Assembly (NCBI GenBank): GCA_022361095.1
Contig: JAKSBO010001029.1
Coordinates: 1-8,306, forward strand
Direction of reading: 5' to 3'
From: Desulfobacterales bacterium
GTDB taxonomy: Bacteria; Desulfobacterota; Desulfobacteria; Desulfobacterales; Desulfobacteraceae
Length of the DNA: 8,306 nucleotides
This document shows positions 1 through 6,189 of the stretch, in pieces. Each line of letters opens with the position of its first letter. Positions within the stretch are counted from its first letter, which is position 1. Below the pieces are notes generated by a model. The model was not told where the DNA came from and searched no databases. It worked only from the letters and a program-made list of their open reading frames with translations. The position numbers were made by a program, and so were the translations under genes.

Positions 1-7
1 AATTAGT

Positions 8-77
8 GTTTGAACGAAAAGCTACCCATCTGCGGCGTTTCAAAAAAATTTGCATATGGGCAACTTTTCGTCCAAAC
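8..77 (-). repeat. Long imperfect inverted repeat (hairpin) downstream of the CoA-transferase/GNAT gene
   Basis: Arms at 8-29 and 56-77 pair over 22 positions (i with 85-i) with only three mismatches: 13/72, 22/63 and 24/61. A further TGC/GCA pairs at 31-33/52-54. Read as minus-strand RNA, the three mismatches all become G-U wobbles, so the stem is continuous in the transcript of the upstream gene; as plus-strand RNA they would be A-C clashes. No U-tract follows the stem on the minus strand, so it is not a classical Rho-independent terminator. It may be a 3'-UTR stabilising stem or a REP/MITE-like repeat. An alternative pairing exists between 28-34 and 77-83 (ATCTGCG/CGCAGAT). Confidence 0.6.
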
Positions 78-115
78 GCAGATTTGGGTTCAATAATAAG
101 CCAGGAATTAACTCG

Positions 116-2047
116 TTAGCCCATGGAGAGGATGGCGTCTCCTAAAGATTTGCCGCCGTCGTCATCGTCATTTTCTTTAGGGTCATTGAATAGACAGGTT
201 AAGATAAGCATATCTTCACTTTTGTCTTTTGTGATTTTATAGGGCTGTTTGTGAAAAAGGCGGATCATGCCTTTGTTGTGTGGAGAGGTATAAGCGATCA
301 GTCCTTTAATGCCGTTGTCAATGGCCGCTTGATTCAGTTTCTTCTGCAGGATTTCGGCAATTCCCATGCCCTGGTATTCTTTTGATACGGAATACGCCAC
401 TTCGGCCATGTTAATGATCGTGTTTCTGAAATATTCGCCCACGGCAATAATTTTTTCAAATCCCAGCTCCCCGATGGTCGCCACGATGGTCAGGTCATTG
501 ATATAATCAATTTCATATGTGGTCTCAATTTGATCATAGGCAAAACTTTTTTTCTCATGAAAGAACCTGGAAACAATATCTCCACGATTCATGGTGTAGT
601 AGTGCTCCTGGATAAAGCGTTCATCCGTAGGCTTTGCCGGTCTGAATGTGATGGGGATATCTTTTATCATAATGGTTTCTTCATACTTCAGCGGGTAAAC
701 CCCTTTAATGGCCTGTTTGAATTTGCGGTCACTGTCAATTAACCCCATCTCCTTGGCAGCACCAAACAGTTCATCCCGGAAATCCGGATGGGCAATGGAT
801 ACCAGGGCCATGACCCGCTCCTGGAGGGTTTTGCCAAAAAGATTCACCAGCCCGTATTCTGTTGCCACAAACTGGACATCCCCCCTTGGCACCACCACGG
901 CGTGGTCTGCCAACCGGGGCACGATTCGGCTTTTTTGCCCATGGTCCATGGTGGAGGTCAGCATAAGAATGGATTTTCCCCCTTCGGACATGGCCGCCCC
1001 CCGGGTAAAATCAAGCAGGCCGTTCACCCCGGTGTAGTTGTTGAACGGCAGGGCATCGGCAGCTACCTGGCCGGTGAGATCAATGGCGATGGCCGTATTC
1101 AACGTGACCATTTTATTGTGCCGGCCGATAATTGCCGGGTTGTTGGTATAATCCGAAGGGTAAAATTCAATGGAAGGGTTGTCGTCAAGAAACTCGTAAA
1201 GCAGGGAGGACCCTACGGCTGCGCTGGCAACAAGTTTGGCGTTATTAAACCCTTTTTTCTTGTTTGTTATTACGCCCATGGAGAAAAGGTGCATGATTGC
1301 ATCTGACAGGTATTGAGAATGAATCCCGATATCATTTTTATTTGATAAGGCCAGCATCACCGCACCGGTGGTTAAGCTCAGACTTGTCTGGAGGGTTGAA
1401 CCGTCTTCGATAAGACGTGAAATATGTTTGGCAATGGTATGGGCCGACTCATGCTCGGGACGCGGCTGGATGGTTAAAAGCGGATCCTCGTGCTCCACAA
1501 TATAATCAACATCATTCACATGGATAAAACTTCTGCCCAAAACCCGCGGCATTTGTGGGTTGATCTGGCATATGACAATATCAGCGGTTTCGCAGGCCGA
1601 AAGATTGATGTCCACGGAGATGCCAAGGCTCATCCAGCCAAAATCATCCGGGGGAGACGCCTGGATCAGCGCCGCATTCAAGGGCATGAGCCCGGATTTG
1701 AACAGGTGCGGGATCTGGTACAGGTTTGCAGGCGTTATAAATCTTTGATTTTTTTTGATAATGCTTGGGCCGCAAGATCCTAAATAAATGGATCTGATTT
1801 TGAACTGCTGGGAGTGGGACTCATTGGCGATAAGTGTCAGCGGCCCACTTTCAATGCTGAGCAGACGCACAATTTCAAGATCTGTGAATCTTGCGGATAT
1901 ATTAGATAACTCTTTGACAAGATGCTGGGGTTCAGCGCAGGATGAACCGATGAAAACACGTTGACCAGGCCGGATATGTTTCAGGGCCGCCTGGGCACTG
2001 CAACGTTTATCTACGTAAGAATCTGCCCAGTACGTGGATTTTGCCAT
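116..2047 (-). CDS. Acetyl-CoA hydrolase/CoA-transferase domain fused to a GNAT acetyltransferase
   Basis: The 643-residue protein joins two modules. Residues 1 to about 440 match the acetyl-CoA hydrolase/4-hydroxybutyrate CoA-transferase family: N-terminal segment with GQRVFIGSSCAEP, then SPPDDFGWMSLGIS (131-144), RLIEDGSTLQ (211-220), and the C-terminal signature ATEYGLVNLFGKTLQER to IAHPDFRDEL (395-427). Residues about 463-620 form a GNAT domain with the acetyl-CoA-binding loop YQGMGIA (558-564), closest in style to the GNAT half of Pat/PatZ protein acetyltransferases. Relatives with a catalytic Glu read GIHSE; here the site is GIHSQ, Gln245 (codon CAA at 1313-1315), and the usual Gly-rich GIGAIPD loop reads SLSLTTG (222-228). 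CoA transfer through a glutamyl-CoA intermediate therefore looks lost. Inferred role: cytosolic protein or small-molecule acyltransferase whose N-terminal domain binds or senses an acyl-CoA. The ATG is preceded by six Gs (2051-2056) three bases upstream, a usable but close ribosome site. The tail (621-643) is acidic. Confidence 0.9.
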   Translation of the reverse strand: MAKSTYWADSYVDKRCSAQAALKHIRPGQRVFIGSSCAEPQHLVKELSNISARFTDLEIVRLLSIESGPLTLIANESHSQQFKIRSIYLGSCGPSIIKKNQRFITPANLYQIPHLFKSGLMPLNAALIQASPPDDFGWMSLGISVDINLSACETADIVICQINPQMPRVLGRSFIHVNDVDYIVEHEDPLLTIQPRPEHESAHTIAKHISRLIEDGSTLQTSLSLTTGAVMLALSNKNDIGIHSQYLSDAIMHLFSMGVITNKKKGFNNAKLVASAAVGSSLLYEFLDDNPSIEFYPSDYTNNPAIIGRHNKMVTLNTAIAIDLTGQVAADALPFNNYTGVNGLLDFTRGAAMSEGGKSILMLTSTMDHGQKSRIVPRLADHAVVVPRGDVQFVATEYGLVNLFGKTLQERVMALVSIAHPDFRDELFGAAKEMGLIDSDRKFKQAIKGVYPLKYEETIMIKDIPITFRPAKPTDERFIQEHYYTMNRGDIVSRFFHEKKSFAYDQIETTYEIDYINDLTIVATIGELGFEKIIAVGEYFRNTIINMAEVAYSVSKEYQGMGIAEILQKKLNQAAIDNGIKGLIAYTSPHNKGMIRLFHKQPYKITKDKSEDMLILTCLFNDPKENDDDDGGKSLGDAILSMG

Positions 2048-2173
2048 AGTCCCCCCAAAATTTTTTTTGTCTGCTTGAATACGGTTTTGAAATGCCTCAT
2101 TCAGATGCAGATATGGTTTTACAAAAAAATGTAAAGGCGGGAGTTATCATATATAAAAAATATAAGGTTGTGA

Positions 2174-2201
2174 ATATTAAATTTAAGCTTAAAGCCATCA
2201 A
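2174..2201 (-). promoter_or_regulatory. Possible promoter of the CoA-transferase/GNAT gene
   Basis: On the minus strand a TTGATG (2196-2201) is followed after 16 bases by TAATAT (2174-2179), a fair sigma70 match. It lies about 130 bases upstream of the ATG at 2047 and just beyond the stop of the next gene. The leader between 2048 and 2170 holds a small A/T hairpin (2118-2123 with 2130-2135). The sequence is AT-rich, so chance matches are likely. Confidence 0.35.
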
Positions 2202-2222
2202 TTTAAATGCGCTGAACTAAGA

Positions 2223-2777
2223 TCAAATGTGTTTGCAGAGCCTGTGAATGGTCTGGGCATGCCACTGCCCCCTGCCGGAAAAGGTTGGAATACCTTTATC
2301 TCTTAGATATTCTGCAATCGTGGAAAATGTGGCGCCCTGATCCCGCATCCTGTTAATGGTAGAGATGATGTCATCTTTGGTGTAATGGGTGCCCGAGGCA
2401 TAGCTGGTTGTTGCCATGGGCATGTCATTGTCGGATGGCCTGCTTGCCATAAACGATTTTAGGGACTCAAAAAAATCAGCCATGGCATTTTGCTGGCGCA
2501 TCTGGGATTCCAGGAGCATTTCGCTTACTTCTGCGATACGGCCGATCTCTTTAACCAGTTGCGTGGTGTTTTCGGCAATTACCGGGATCAGTTCCTCAAT
2601 TTCCTGTTTTTTGACTTCTTTTTCCGGAATGGAATTTGACCGGTTAAAAGCGGAGGGTCGCCTCTCTTTTGGGATACGCCGCTCACTGTGCGTAAAGTAG
2701 TTGGCGTCCATGTTTTTTTTAACGGACGTGGGGTCTTTTTTACCGGAATTTCTCAGGTTTTTTAAAAAATCGTTCAA
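2223..2777 (-). CDS. Coiled-coil protein with a C-terminal recombinase-like helix-turn-helix; function unknown
   Basis: I do not recognise this protein as a named family. From the TTG at 2777 it is 184 residues. The first 55 residues are polar and Lys/Arg-rich (likely disordered). Residues about 55-110 are heptad-like and acidic/amphipathic, probably a coiled coil. The last 50 read as a helix-turn-helix: IISTINRMRDQG, then ATFSTIAEYLRDKGIPT, then GRGQWHAQTIHRLCK. This pattern (IA..L...GIPT...G.W...T..R) resembles the DNA-binding recombinase domain of large serine recombinases, but no catalytic Ser domain is present, so it is more likely a DNA-binding or regulatory protein. Start choice: a longer frame opens at a TTG at 2810 with no ribosome site, whereas the TTG at 2775-2777 has GGAGGA (2785-2790) seven bases upstream. 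It appears to be a single-gene unit between ribB and the CoA-transferase gene. Confidence 0.7.
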   Translation of the reverse strand: MNDFLKNLRNSGKKDPTSVKKNMDANYFTHSERRIPKERRPSAFNRSNSIPEKEVKKQEIEELIPVIAENTTQLVKEIGRIAEVSEMLLESQMRQQNAMADFFESLKSFMASRPSDNDMPMATTSYASGTHYTKDDIISTINRMRDQGATFSTIAEYLRDKGIPTFSGRGQWHAQTIHRLCKHI

Positions 2778-2830
2778 TGAAGTTTCCTCCGTGTGGTTAA
2801 GATCCCGCAAAAATTGCGTTGTATCAGGAA

Positions 2831-2859
2831 ATAGAACTTAACTTAAGAATATGGTTCAA
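2831..2859 (-). promoter_or_regulatory. Possible promoter of the helix-turn-helix protein gene
   Basis: On the minus strand TTGAAC (2854-2859) and TTCTAT (2831-2836) are separated by 17 bases. They lie about 55 bases upstream of the TTG start at 2777. The TTGAAC falls inside the left terminal repeat of the 78-bp inverted-repeat element, so a protein binding that repeat would overlap the promoter. The match is moderate and no other evidence supports it. Confidence 0.3.
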
Positions 2860-2931
2860 TAATACTGCTTAGGTATCTGAATAGCGGTTCAGAATATAAA
2901 TGAAAGAATTTCAGCCGGATTATTATTGAAC
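2854..2931. repeat. 78-bp element bounded by 11-bp perfect inverted repeats
   Basis: GTTCAATAATA at 2854-2864 is exactly inverted at 2921-2931. The 56-bp interior holds two further small inverted repeats: TCTGAA/TTCAGA (2876-2881 with 2888-2893) and TGAAA/TTTCA (2901-2905 with 2909-2913). The same 11-mer occurs a third time at 88-98. The design fits a small non-autonomous element (MITE-like), a structured leader, or a paired operator. No clear target-site duplication is visible at the edges. It makes up much of the 338-bp gene-free stretch 2778-3115. Confidence 0.45.
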
Positions 2932-3052
2932 ATTACCCGTTTAAGAACAAATTGCACAATATATTGAATTATTTAACACAGGTTTATGAAAAAAGTCAAA
3001 ACTTTTTGATGAATCAGCAAAAAAGGATTTATCTATGTTAAGTGAATTGTTG

Positions 3053-3096
3053 TTTATCCGGCATCCGGCAAAAAAAGTTTGCGGATGCCGGATAAA
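3053..3096 (-). terminator. Strong hairpin downstream of ribB (possible terminator)
   Basis: Arms 3053-3067 and 3082-3096 pair perfectly over 15 bp (GC-rich core CCGGCATCCG) around a 14-base loop. It starts about 20 bases after the ribB stop codon on the minus strand. No U-run follows the stem in either direction, although the loop itself has seven Us in the minus transcript. It could therefore act as a weak or factor-assisted terminator, or as a 3'-end stabiliser. Confidence 0.5.
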
Positions 3097-3115
3097 ATTA
3101 TGATGCTTTAACCGT

Positions 3116-3754
3116 TTACGCCCCACGTCTGTAATTAATAATATCGTCAACCGTGAGCATCGTAAACCCGTTGTCTGCCGCAAACTGTGCCGCCTTAGGG
3201 AGCCTGGCCATGGTACCGTCGGGATTTGTAAGTTCACACAACACCCCGTATGGGGGCAACCCGGCCAGGGCCATAAGATCGACGGTTGCCTCGGTGTGGC
3301 CTGCGCGTTCAAGCACGCCGCCGGGCTTTGCCTGTAACGGAAAAATATGACCGGGGCGATTGAGATCTTCCGGGGCTGCATCGTCGGCAATGGCGGCCTG
3401 AACGGTTGTTAACCGATCCCGGGCAGACACTCCCGTGGTAACACCTTGGGCCGCTTCAATGGATACGGTGAAGGCGGTCTGGTATTGGCTTGTATTGTTT
3501 TTTACCATCGGGAAAAGATTGAGGCTTGCAACTTTTGCCTGGGGAAGGCACAGGCAGACAATACCGCTGCATTCCCTGATCAGCATGGCCATCTGGTCTG
3601 CGTTAAGGCTGTGTGCCCCGAAAATGAGGTCCACTTCATTTTCCCGGTCTTCATCGTCGGCCACTAAAACGCCTGAGCCCCGGCGAAGGGCTTCAAGGCC
3701 GGCCTGCATACGCTGCTGGGAATTTCCAAATTGGTTTAAAGGATTCTGATTCAT
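3116..3754 (-). CDS. ribB: 3,4-dihydroxy-2-butanone 4-phosphate synthase
   Basis: Converts ribulose 5-phosphate into 3,4-dihydroxy-2-butanone 4-phosphate plus formate, supplying the four-carbon unit for lumazine in riboflavin biosynthesis; cytosolic, Mg-dependent. At 212 residues it is the stand-alone RibB form, with no GTP cyclohydrolase II (RibA) domain. Visible signatures are DDEDRENE (33-40), SGIVCLCL (63-70), [11 protein letters not shown] (104-114), [10 protein letters not shown] (131-140), [12 protein letters not shown] (145-156) and GVLCEL (170-175). Residues equivalent to the E. coli active-site set are in place at the same numbers: Arg37, Glu38, Glu40, Asp42, Arg150, His153 and Glu174. 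Gly41 of the usual NEGD is Val here, giving NEVD. The start is the ATG at 3754 with AAGGAG (3762-3767) seven bases upstream. The gene is transcribed alone behind an FMN riboswitch, so it should be shut down when flavin is plentiful. Confidence 0.96.
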   Translation of the reverse strand: MNQNPLNQFGNSQQRMQAGLEALRRGSGVLVADDEDRENEVDLIFGAHSLNADQMAMLIRECSGIVCLCLPQAKVASLNLFPMVKNNTSQYQTAFTVSIEAAQGVTTGVSARDRLTTVQAAIADDAAPEDLNRPGHIFPLQAKPGGVLERAGHTEATVDLMALAGLPPYGVLCELTNPDGTMARLPKAAQFAADNGFTMLTVDDIINYRRGA

Positions 3755-3761
3755 GATTCAA

Positions 3762-3767
3762 CTCCTT
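3762..3767 (-). promoter_or_regulatory. Ribosome binding site of ribB
   Basis: AAGGAG on the minus strand, seven bases before the ATG at 3754, a near-consensus Shine-Dalgarno. It lies downstream of the riboswitch terminator and is not part of that hairpin, so control is expected at transcription elongation rather than at ribosome access. Confidence 0.8.
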
Positions 3768-3808
3768 GGTAATGGTTATAAATTAATACATGAATCAGGG
3801 CACGGGAA

Positions 3809-3852
3809 TAAAAAGGCAAGAGAACATCATCCATCGCATACCGGTTCTTGCC
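3809..3852 (-). terminator. Riboswitch-controlled Rho-independent terminator
   Basis: In the minus transcript GGCAAGAAC (3844-3852) pairs with GUUCUCUUGCC (3815-3825), the second arm carrying a two-base bulge. UUUUUAUU (3807-3814) follows directly, a typical intrinsic terminator. The 3' arm contains UUCUCUU (3818-3824). This is complementary to AAGAGAA in the 3' strand of riboswitch stem P1 (3905-3911), giving an antiterminator of about 9 bp counting a G-U and a U-A extension. Terminator and antiterminator cannot form together. Confidence 0.85.
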
Positions 3853-3900
3853 GACAAAATTAGTCAGCAGTCAGTAAACGCAATGGTAGTGTACTTTTTG

Positions 3901-4060
3901 CTTATTCTCTTCCATCCGGACTTTAACCGTCGGCTCTGGAGTTTCACCAGATCTGCTGACCTTTGCGAAAAAAAAGCAAAGCGCTCGCGGGCTTTCCCGG
4001 TATTTGACTTCAAATTACCAGGTTACCGCCGGTGGGGAATTTCACCCCGCCCTGAGAATT
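3901..4060 (-). ncRNA. FMN riboswitch (RFN element) upstream of ribB
   Basis: The minus-strand RNA shows the conserved RFN landmarks in order: AUUCUCAGGGCGGGGUGAAA, UUCCCCACCGGCGGUAA, AGCCCGCGAGCGC, GGUCAGCAGAUCUGGUGAAA, CUCCAGAGCCGACGGUUAAA and GUCCGGAUGGAAGAGAAU. Stem P1 is AUUCUC (4054-4059) with GAGAAU (3904-3909). A variable, A/U-rich helix (about 3964-3979) sits between the CCCGCGAGCGC block and GGUCAGCAG. FMN binding should lock P1, keep the AAGAGAA strand busy and let the downstream terminator form. Without FMN that strand can pair with the terminator arm and ribB is transcribed. The promoter lies immediately upstream. Confidence 0.96.
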
Positions 4061-4071
4061 AAAACCCGCGT

Positions 4072-4100
4072 ATATTAAGGCTTTAAGTGTTACAAGTCAA
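4072..4100 (-). promoter_or_regulatory. Sigma70-type promoter of the riboswitch-ribB transcript
   Basis: TTGACT (4095-4100) and TAATAT (4072-4077) on the minus strand are separated by exactly 17 bases. Transcription would begin about 5-8 bases further on, just before riboswitch stem P1. Position, spacing and sequence all agree, so this is the best-supported promoter in the window. The remaining 4101-4303 is AT-rich with no gene seen. Confidence 0.75.
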
Positions 4101-4277
4101 GCCCTGATAAACTTTTAAGCGAAATGAACACATTTTATAGATCATGATATTGATCGAAAAAGATACCTTGGTTTATTTTTGGTTATAAAAATATCTGGTG
4201 CTTGGCTTTATTTTGAAAAAATGAGCATAAGTGCCTGGTTAATTTTTTATTGTAATTTTAGCTACTTGTTAAATCGG

Positions 4278-4294
4278 ATTCAGACCGGCTGAAT
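4278..4294 (-). other. Small hairpin after the DUF3396 gene
   Basis: ATTCAG (4278-4283) is inverted as CTGAAT (4289-4294) around a five-base loop, about 10 bases past the stop codon. No U-tract follows, so it is at best a weak transcription end for the effector/immunity cassette. Confidence 0.25.
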
Positions 4295-4303
4295 GGGCCG
4301 TTA

Positions 4304-5245
4304 TCAAGAAAATCTCTTAAGCCATTCCTGTGCAAATTCAAGGTCATCCACACCCTGGGGTGTTCTGATCAATATATCGGGGTATTCTGCCTGGATGGGC
4401 CTGACCTGCCTGTATAATTTCTGATAGTGCAGCGGTATGTTGTTCTGCTCCAAGTCACCAATTTGAGGATAGGGTCCGGCTTGGATAATTGTGCCTTCCT
4501 TATAATCATAAAAAGAGAACTCTTCTCCTAACTTAGCTTTCAGGCCGGTTTTGCCTCCCAACCGCTCCAGAAATGTGTTTGAAAGTATTGTCAGCCAGTT
4601 TATCCCTTTGATTCCTTCCGTGCAGTGTTGTAAATGTGAAACCGGCAGATCAATTTCCATTCCGGGAAAACGCTTTACCATCGGATACAGATATGGTTCC
4701 GCTTTTTCGGCATAACCATAATCAACACTGCGTATGAGGGCAAAGCCGGCATATCCGTGGAAAGCCTTCAAATGGTTGGACCAACGCACTGCCAGTTTCT
4801 GTAAAAATCCGGGGGATTGCTTTTCTATAAATCCTAACGGCAAAGTTGCGGTGAGAAAGCCCATATTTTTATATTTTCGCTTACCACAAAGTAGAGTCAC
4901 CAGACTATAATGATTTGCCAGTTCTACCTTTTCTGCACCGCTTAATATTATTTCAAAATAATCCATTGGTTCAAGCTGAGAAACCTGATCGCTAATAGGA
5001 TCCAGTTGGGTTTGACGAAATTTTTTCATGCGCTTACCCTTAATAGAGATCCAGCGCAAATACGGGTTCACCAGCTCGGTATATTCTTTAATGCATTCAA
5101 CAGCACCCATACGAATTGACTGGTGATAAGGCTCCTCAATATATAGTGTAATCACCATGCCCAAACAGGCCAAAACAAGGCCTTCGTCATCAATAATATT
5201 GATATGATCAAAATCTTTCGGAGAAATTTTTTCAGGAATATTCAT
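4304..5245 (-). CDS. DUF3396 family protein, probable type VI secretion immunity protein (TsiV-like)
   Basis: The 313-residue protein matches the DUF3396 (type VI immunity) family. It has an early strand segment GMVITLYIEEPY (29-40), a central PLGFIEKQSPGFLQKLAVRW segment, the family hallmark GIKGINWLTILSNTFLERLGG (213-233), then GTIIQAGPYPQIGD and a C-terminal LYRQVRPIQ to EWLKRF. DUF3396 proteins are known partners of VRR-Nuc T6SS nuclease effectors, binding the toxin and keeping it from DNA. Here it lies 21 bases downstream of a VRR-Nuc effector remnant on the same strand, the usual effector-immunity order. There is no signal peptide, fitting a cytosolic antidote to a DNase. The ATG is preceded by AAAGGTA in the short gap. 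The frame is complete with no sign of decay, in contrast to the effector. Family call is confident; the exact toxin specificity is inferred from the neighbour. Confidence 0.88.
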   Translation of the reverse strand: MNIPEKISPKDFDHINIIDDEGLVLACLGMVITLYIEEPYHQSIRMGAVECIKEYTELVNPYLRWISIKGKRMKKFRQTQLDPISDQVSQLEPMDYFEIILSGAEKVELANHYSLVTLLCGKRKYKNMGFLTATLPLGFIEKQSPGFLQKLAVRWSNHLKAFHGYAGFALIRSVDYGYAEKAEPYLYPMVKRFPGMEIDLPVSHLQHCTEGIKGINWLTILSNTFLERLGGKTGLKAKLGEEFSFYDYKEGTIIQAGPYPQIGDLEQNNIPLHYQKLYRQVRPIQAEYPDILIRTPQGVDDLEFAQEWLKRFS

Positions 5246-5266
5246 TAGCTATACCTTTTATTCAAT

Positions 5267-6184
5267 TTAAGGCGCAACAGGCACAAATTTAAAAATCCTG
5301 CCGAACGCCGCTGCGGTTCTTGCGGCTGCCGTCGCAGTTCCGGTACCCGCGGCGGCTTCACCCACAGGTCCTTCAAGCGGTGATAAAAGCAGTGCTGCTG
5401 TAGCAACACCCCCTAATGCCGTTACAACGCCCATTCCTATAGTTTCGCCAACAGCTCCCCAGTCAATAATTTTTTCTTGTTCCTTTTCGGGAACTGGTGC
5501 CAGAAATGGGTCCAGCACGCCTTCCTCTTGCCTTTGCTGATCGTCTGAACTGCAATTGCAGTCTTTTTCTTCCATCAACATGAATTTGGCTTTTATTCCG
5601 GCTATTCTTTGATAAGCGTTTCGTTGTTCATATCCAAAAACATCGCCTGAAAATTTCATCTCTACAACCCGTTCAATATTTTTTTGATCAGGCGGTTTTT
5701 GGGGGTTCTTAACGATAACCACATCAGGACGCCTAACATGACCTTCCCCACTTTTATATCCGTCTATCTCCCTTATAGCCCGCGTTTGCCAGTGGGTGCT
5801 TCGTTGCGTTGTATTCTGTCCTGATTCCCTATGCATGAGCGGGACCGGTTTTTCTTAAGTAATCATGTCATAATTGATTTCTGACTTGTACCTGCTTTGA
5901 TATCCTAAACTGCGATCCGCTTCATAAAGTGTATCGTCTACACACTACTGTTTTTGATTTTGTCTTTTGCCGCCCATAGAGGGATTCTTTGTACAGCAGC
6001 ACATTACTTCACATAAAAGTTTATCATCAACTTCCTTAAGGATTTGCTGCTCCGCGGTTTGTTGTGACCTGTTTTGATCTACCGGACACCGGGCAATAAC
6101 ATCCGAAAATCTTTCATCCGTAAAAATTTCTTTGTTTTCAATCAATTTTGATACAGCCGCAACTGCTGGCACACGGGGAAACAT
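5267..6184 (-). pseudogene. VRR-Nuc nuclease effector (TseV-like), interrupted by two in-frame stop codons
   Basis: A single frame of 306 codons runs from the ATG at 6184 to the stop at 5267, broken by TAG (5945-5947) and TAA (5855-5857). The sequence before, between and after the stops is coherent. It reads KEVDDKLLCEVMCCCTKNP, then TAG, then CVDDTLYEADRSLGYQSRYK and SEINYDMIT, then TAA, then the nuclease domain. The VRR-Nuc core is RRPDVVIVKNP (residues 35-45 of the last segment) followed by VVEMKFSGD (57-65) and AYQRIAG, so the Asp and Glu-x-Lys catalytic residues are intact. A CNC motif and a hydrophobic Gly/Ala-rich tail follow. Such proteins are T6SS DNases; this copy has no PAAR or Rhs delivery domain. 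Its start lies five bases after the preceding gene's stop, with a weak AGGA abutting the ATG, suggesting translational coupling. The downstream segment has its own ATG (5836) but no ribosome site. Each stop is one C-to-T change from a Gln codon, so it looks recently inactivated. Confidence 0.8.
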
Positions 6185-6189
6185 TCCTG

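Noticed and set aside
2778..2810. Longer start (TTG at 2810) for the helix-turn-helix protein
   Set aside because: No Shine-Dalgarno precedes it, and GGAGGA would lie inside the coding region at the right distance for the TTG at 2777.
2941..3390. 149-codon frame overlapping the 3' half of ribB on the same strand
   Set aside because: It is an out-of-frame shadow of ribB; composition is low-quality and there is no family resemblance.
3790..4062. Open frame of 90 codons on the plus strand upstream of ribB
   Set aside because: It lies over the FMN riboswitch and its terminator, which fully explain the sequence on the minus strand.
5267..5836. Treating the nuclease segment from ATG 5836 as an independent intact gene
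   Set aside because: There is no ribosome site before that ATG, and the same frame continues upstream through two stops with recognisable effector sequence.
5945..5947. TAG read as pyrrolysine
   Set aside because: A second, different stop (TAA) interrupts the same frame, the position corresponds to an ordinary polar residue, and no PYLIS-like structure or Pyl gene is visible.
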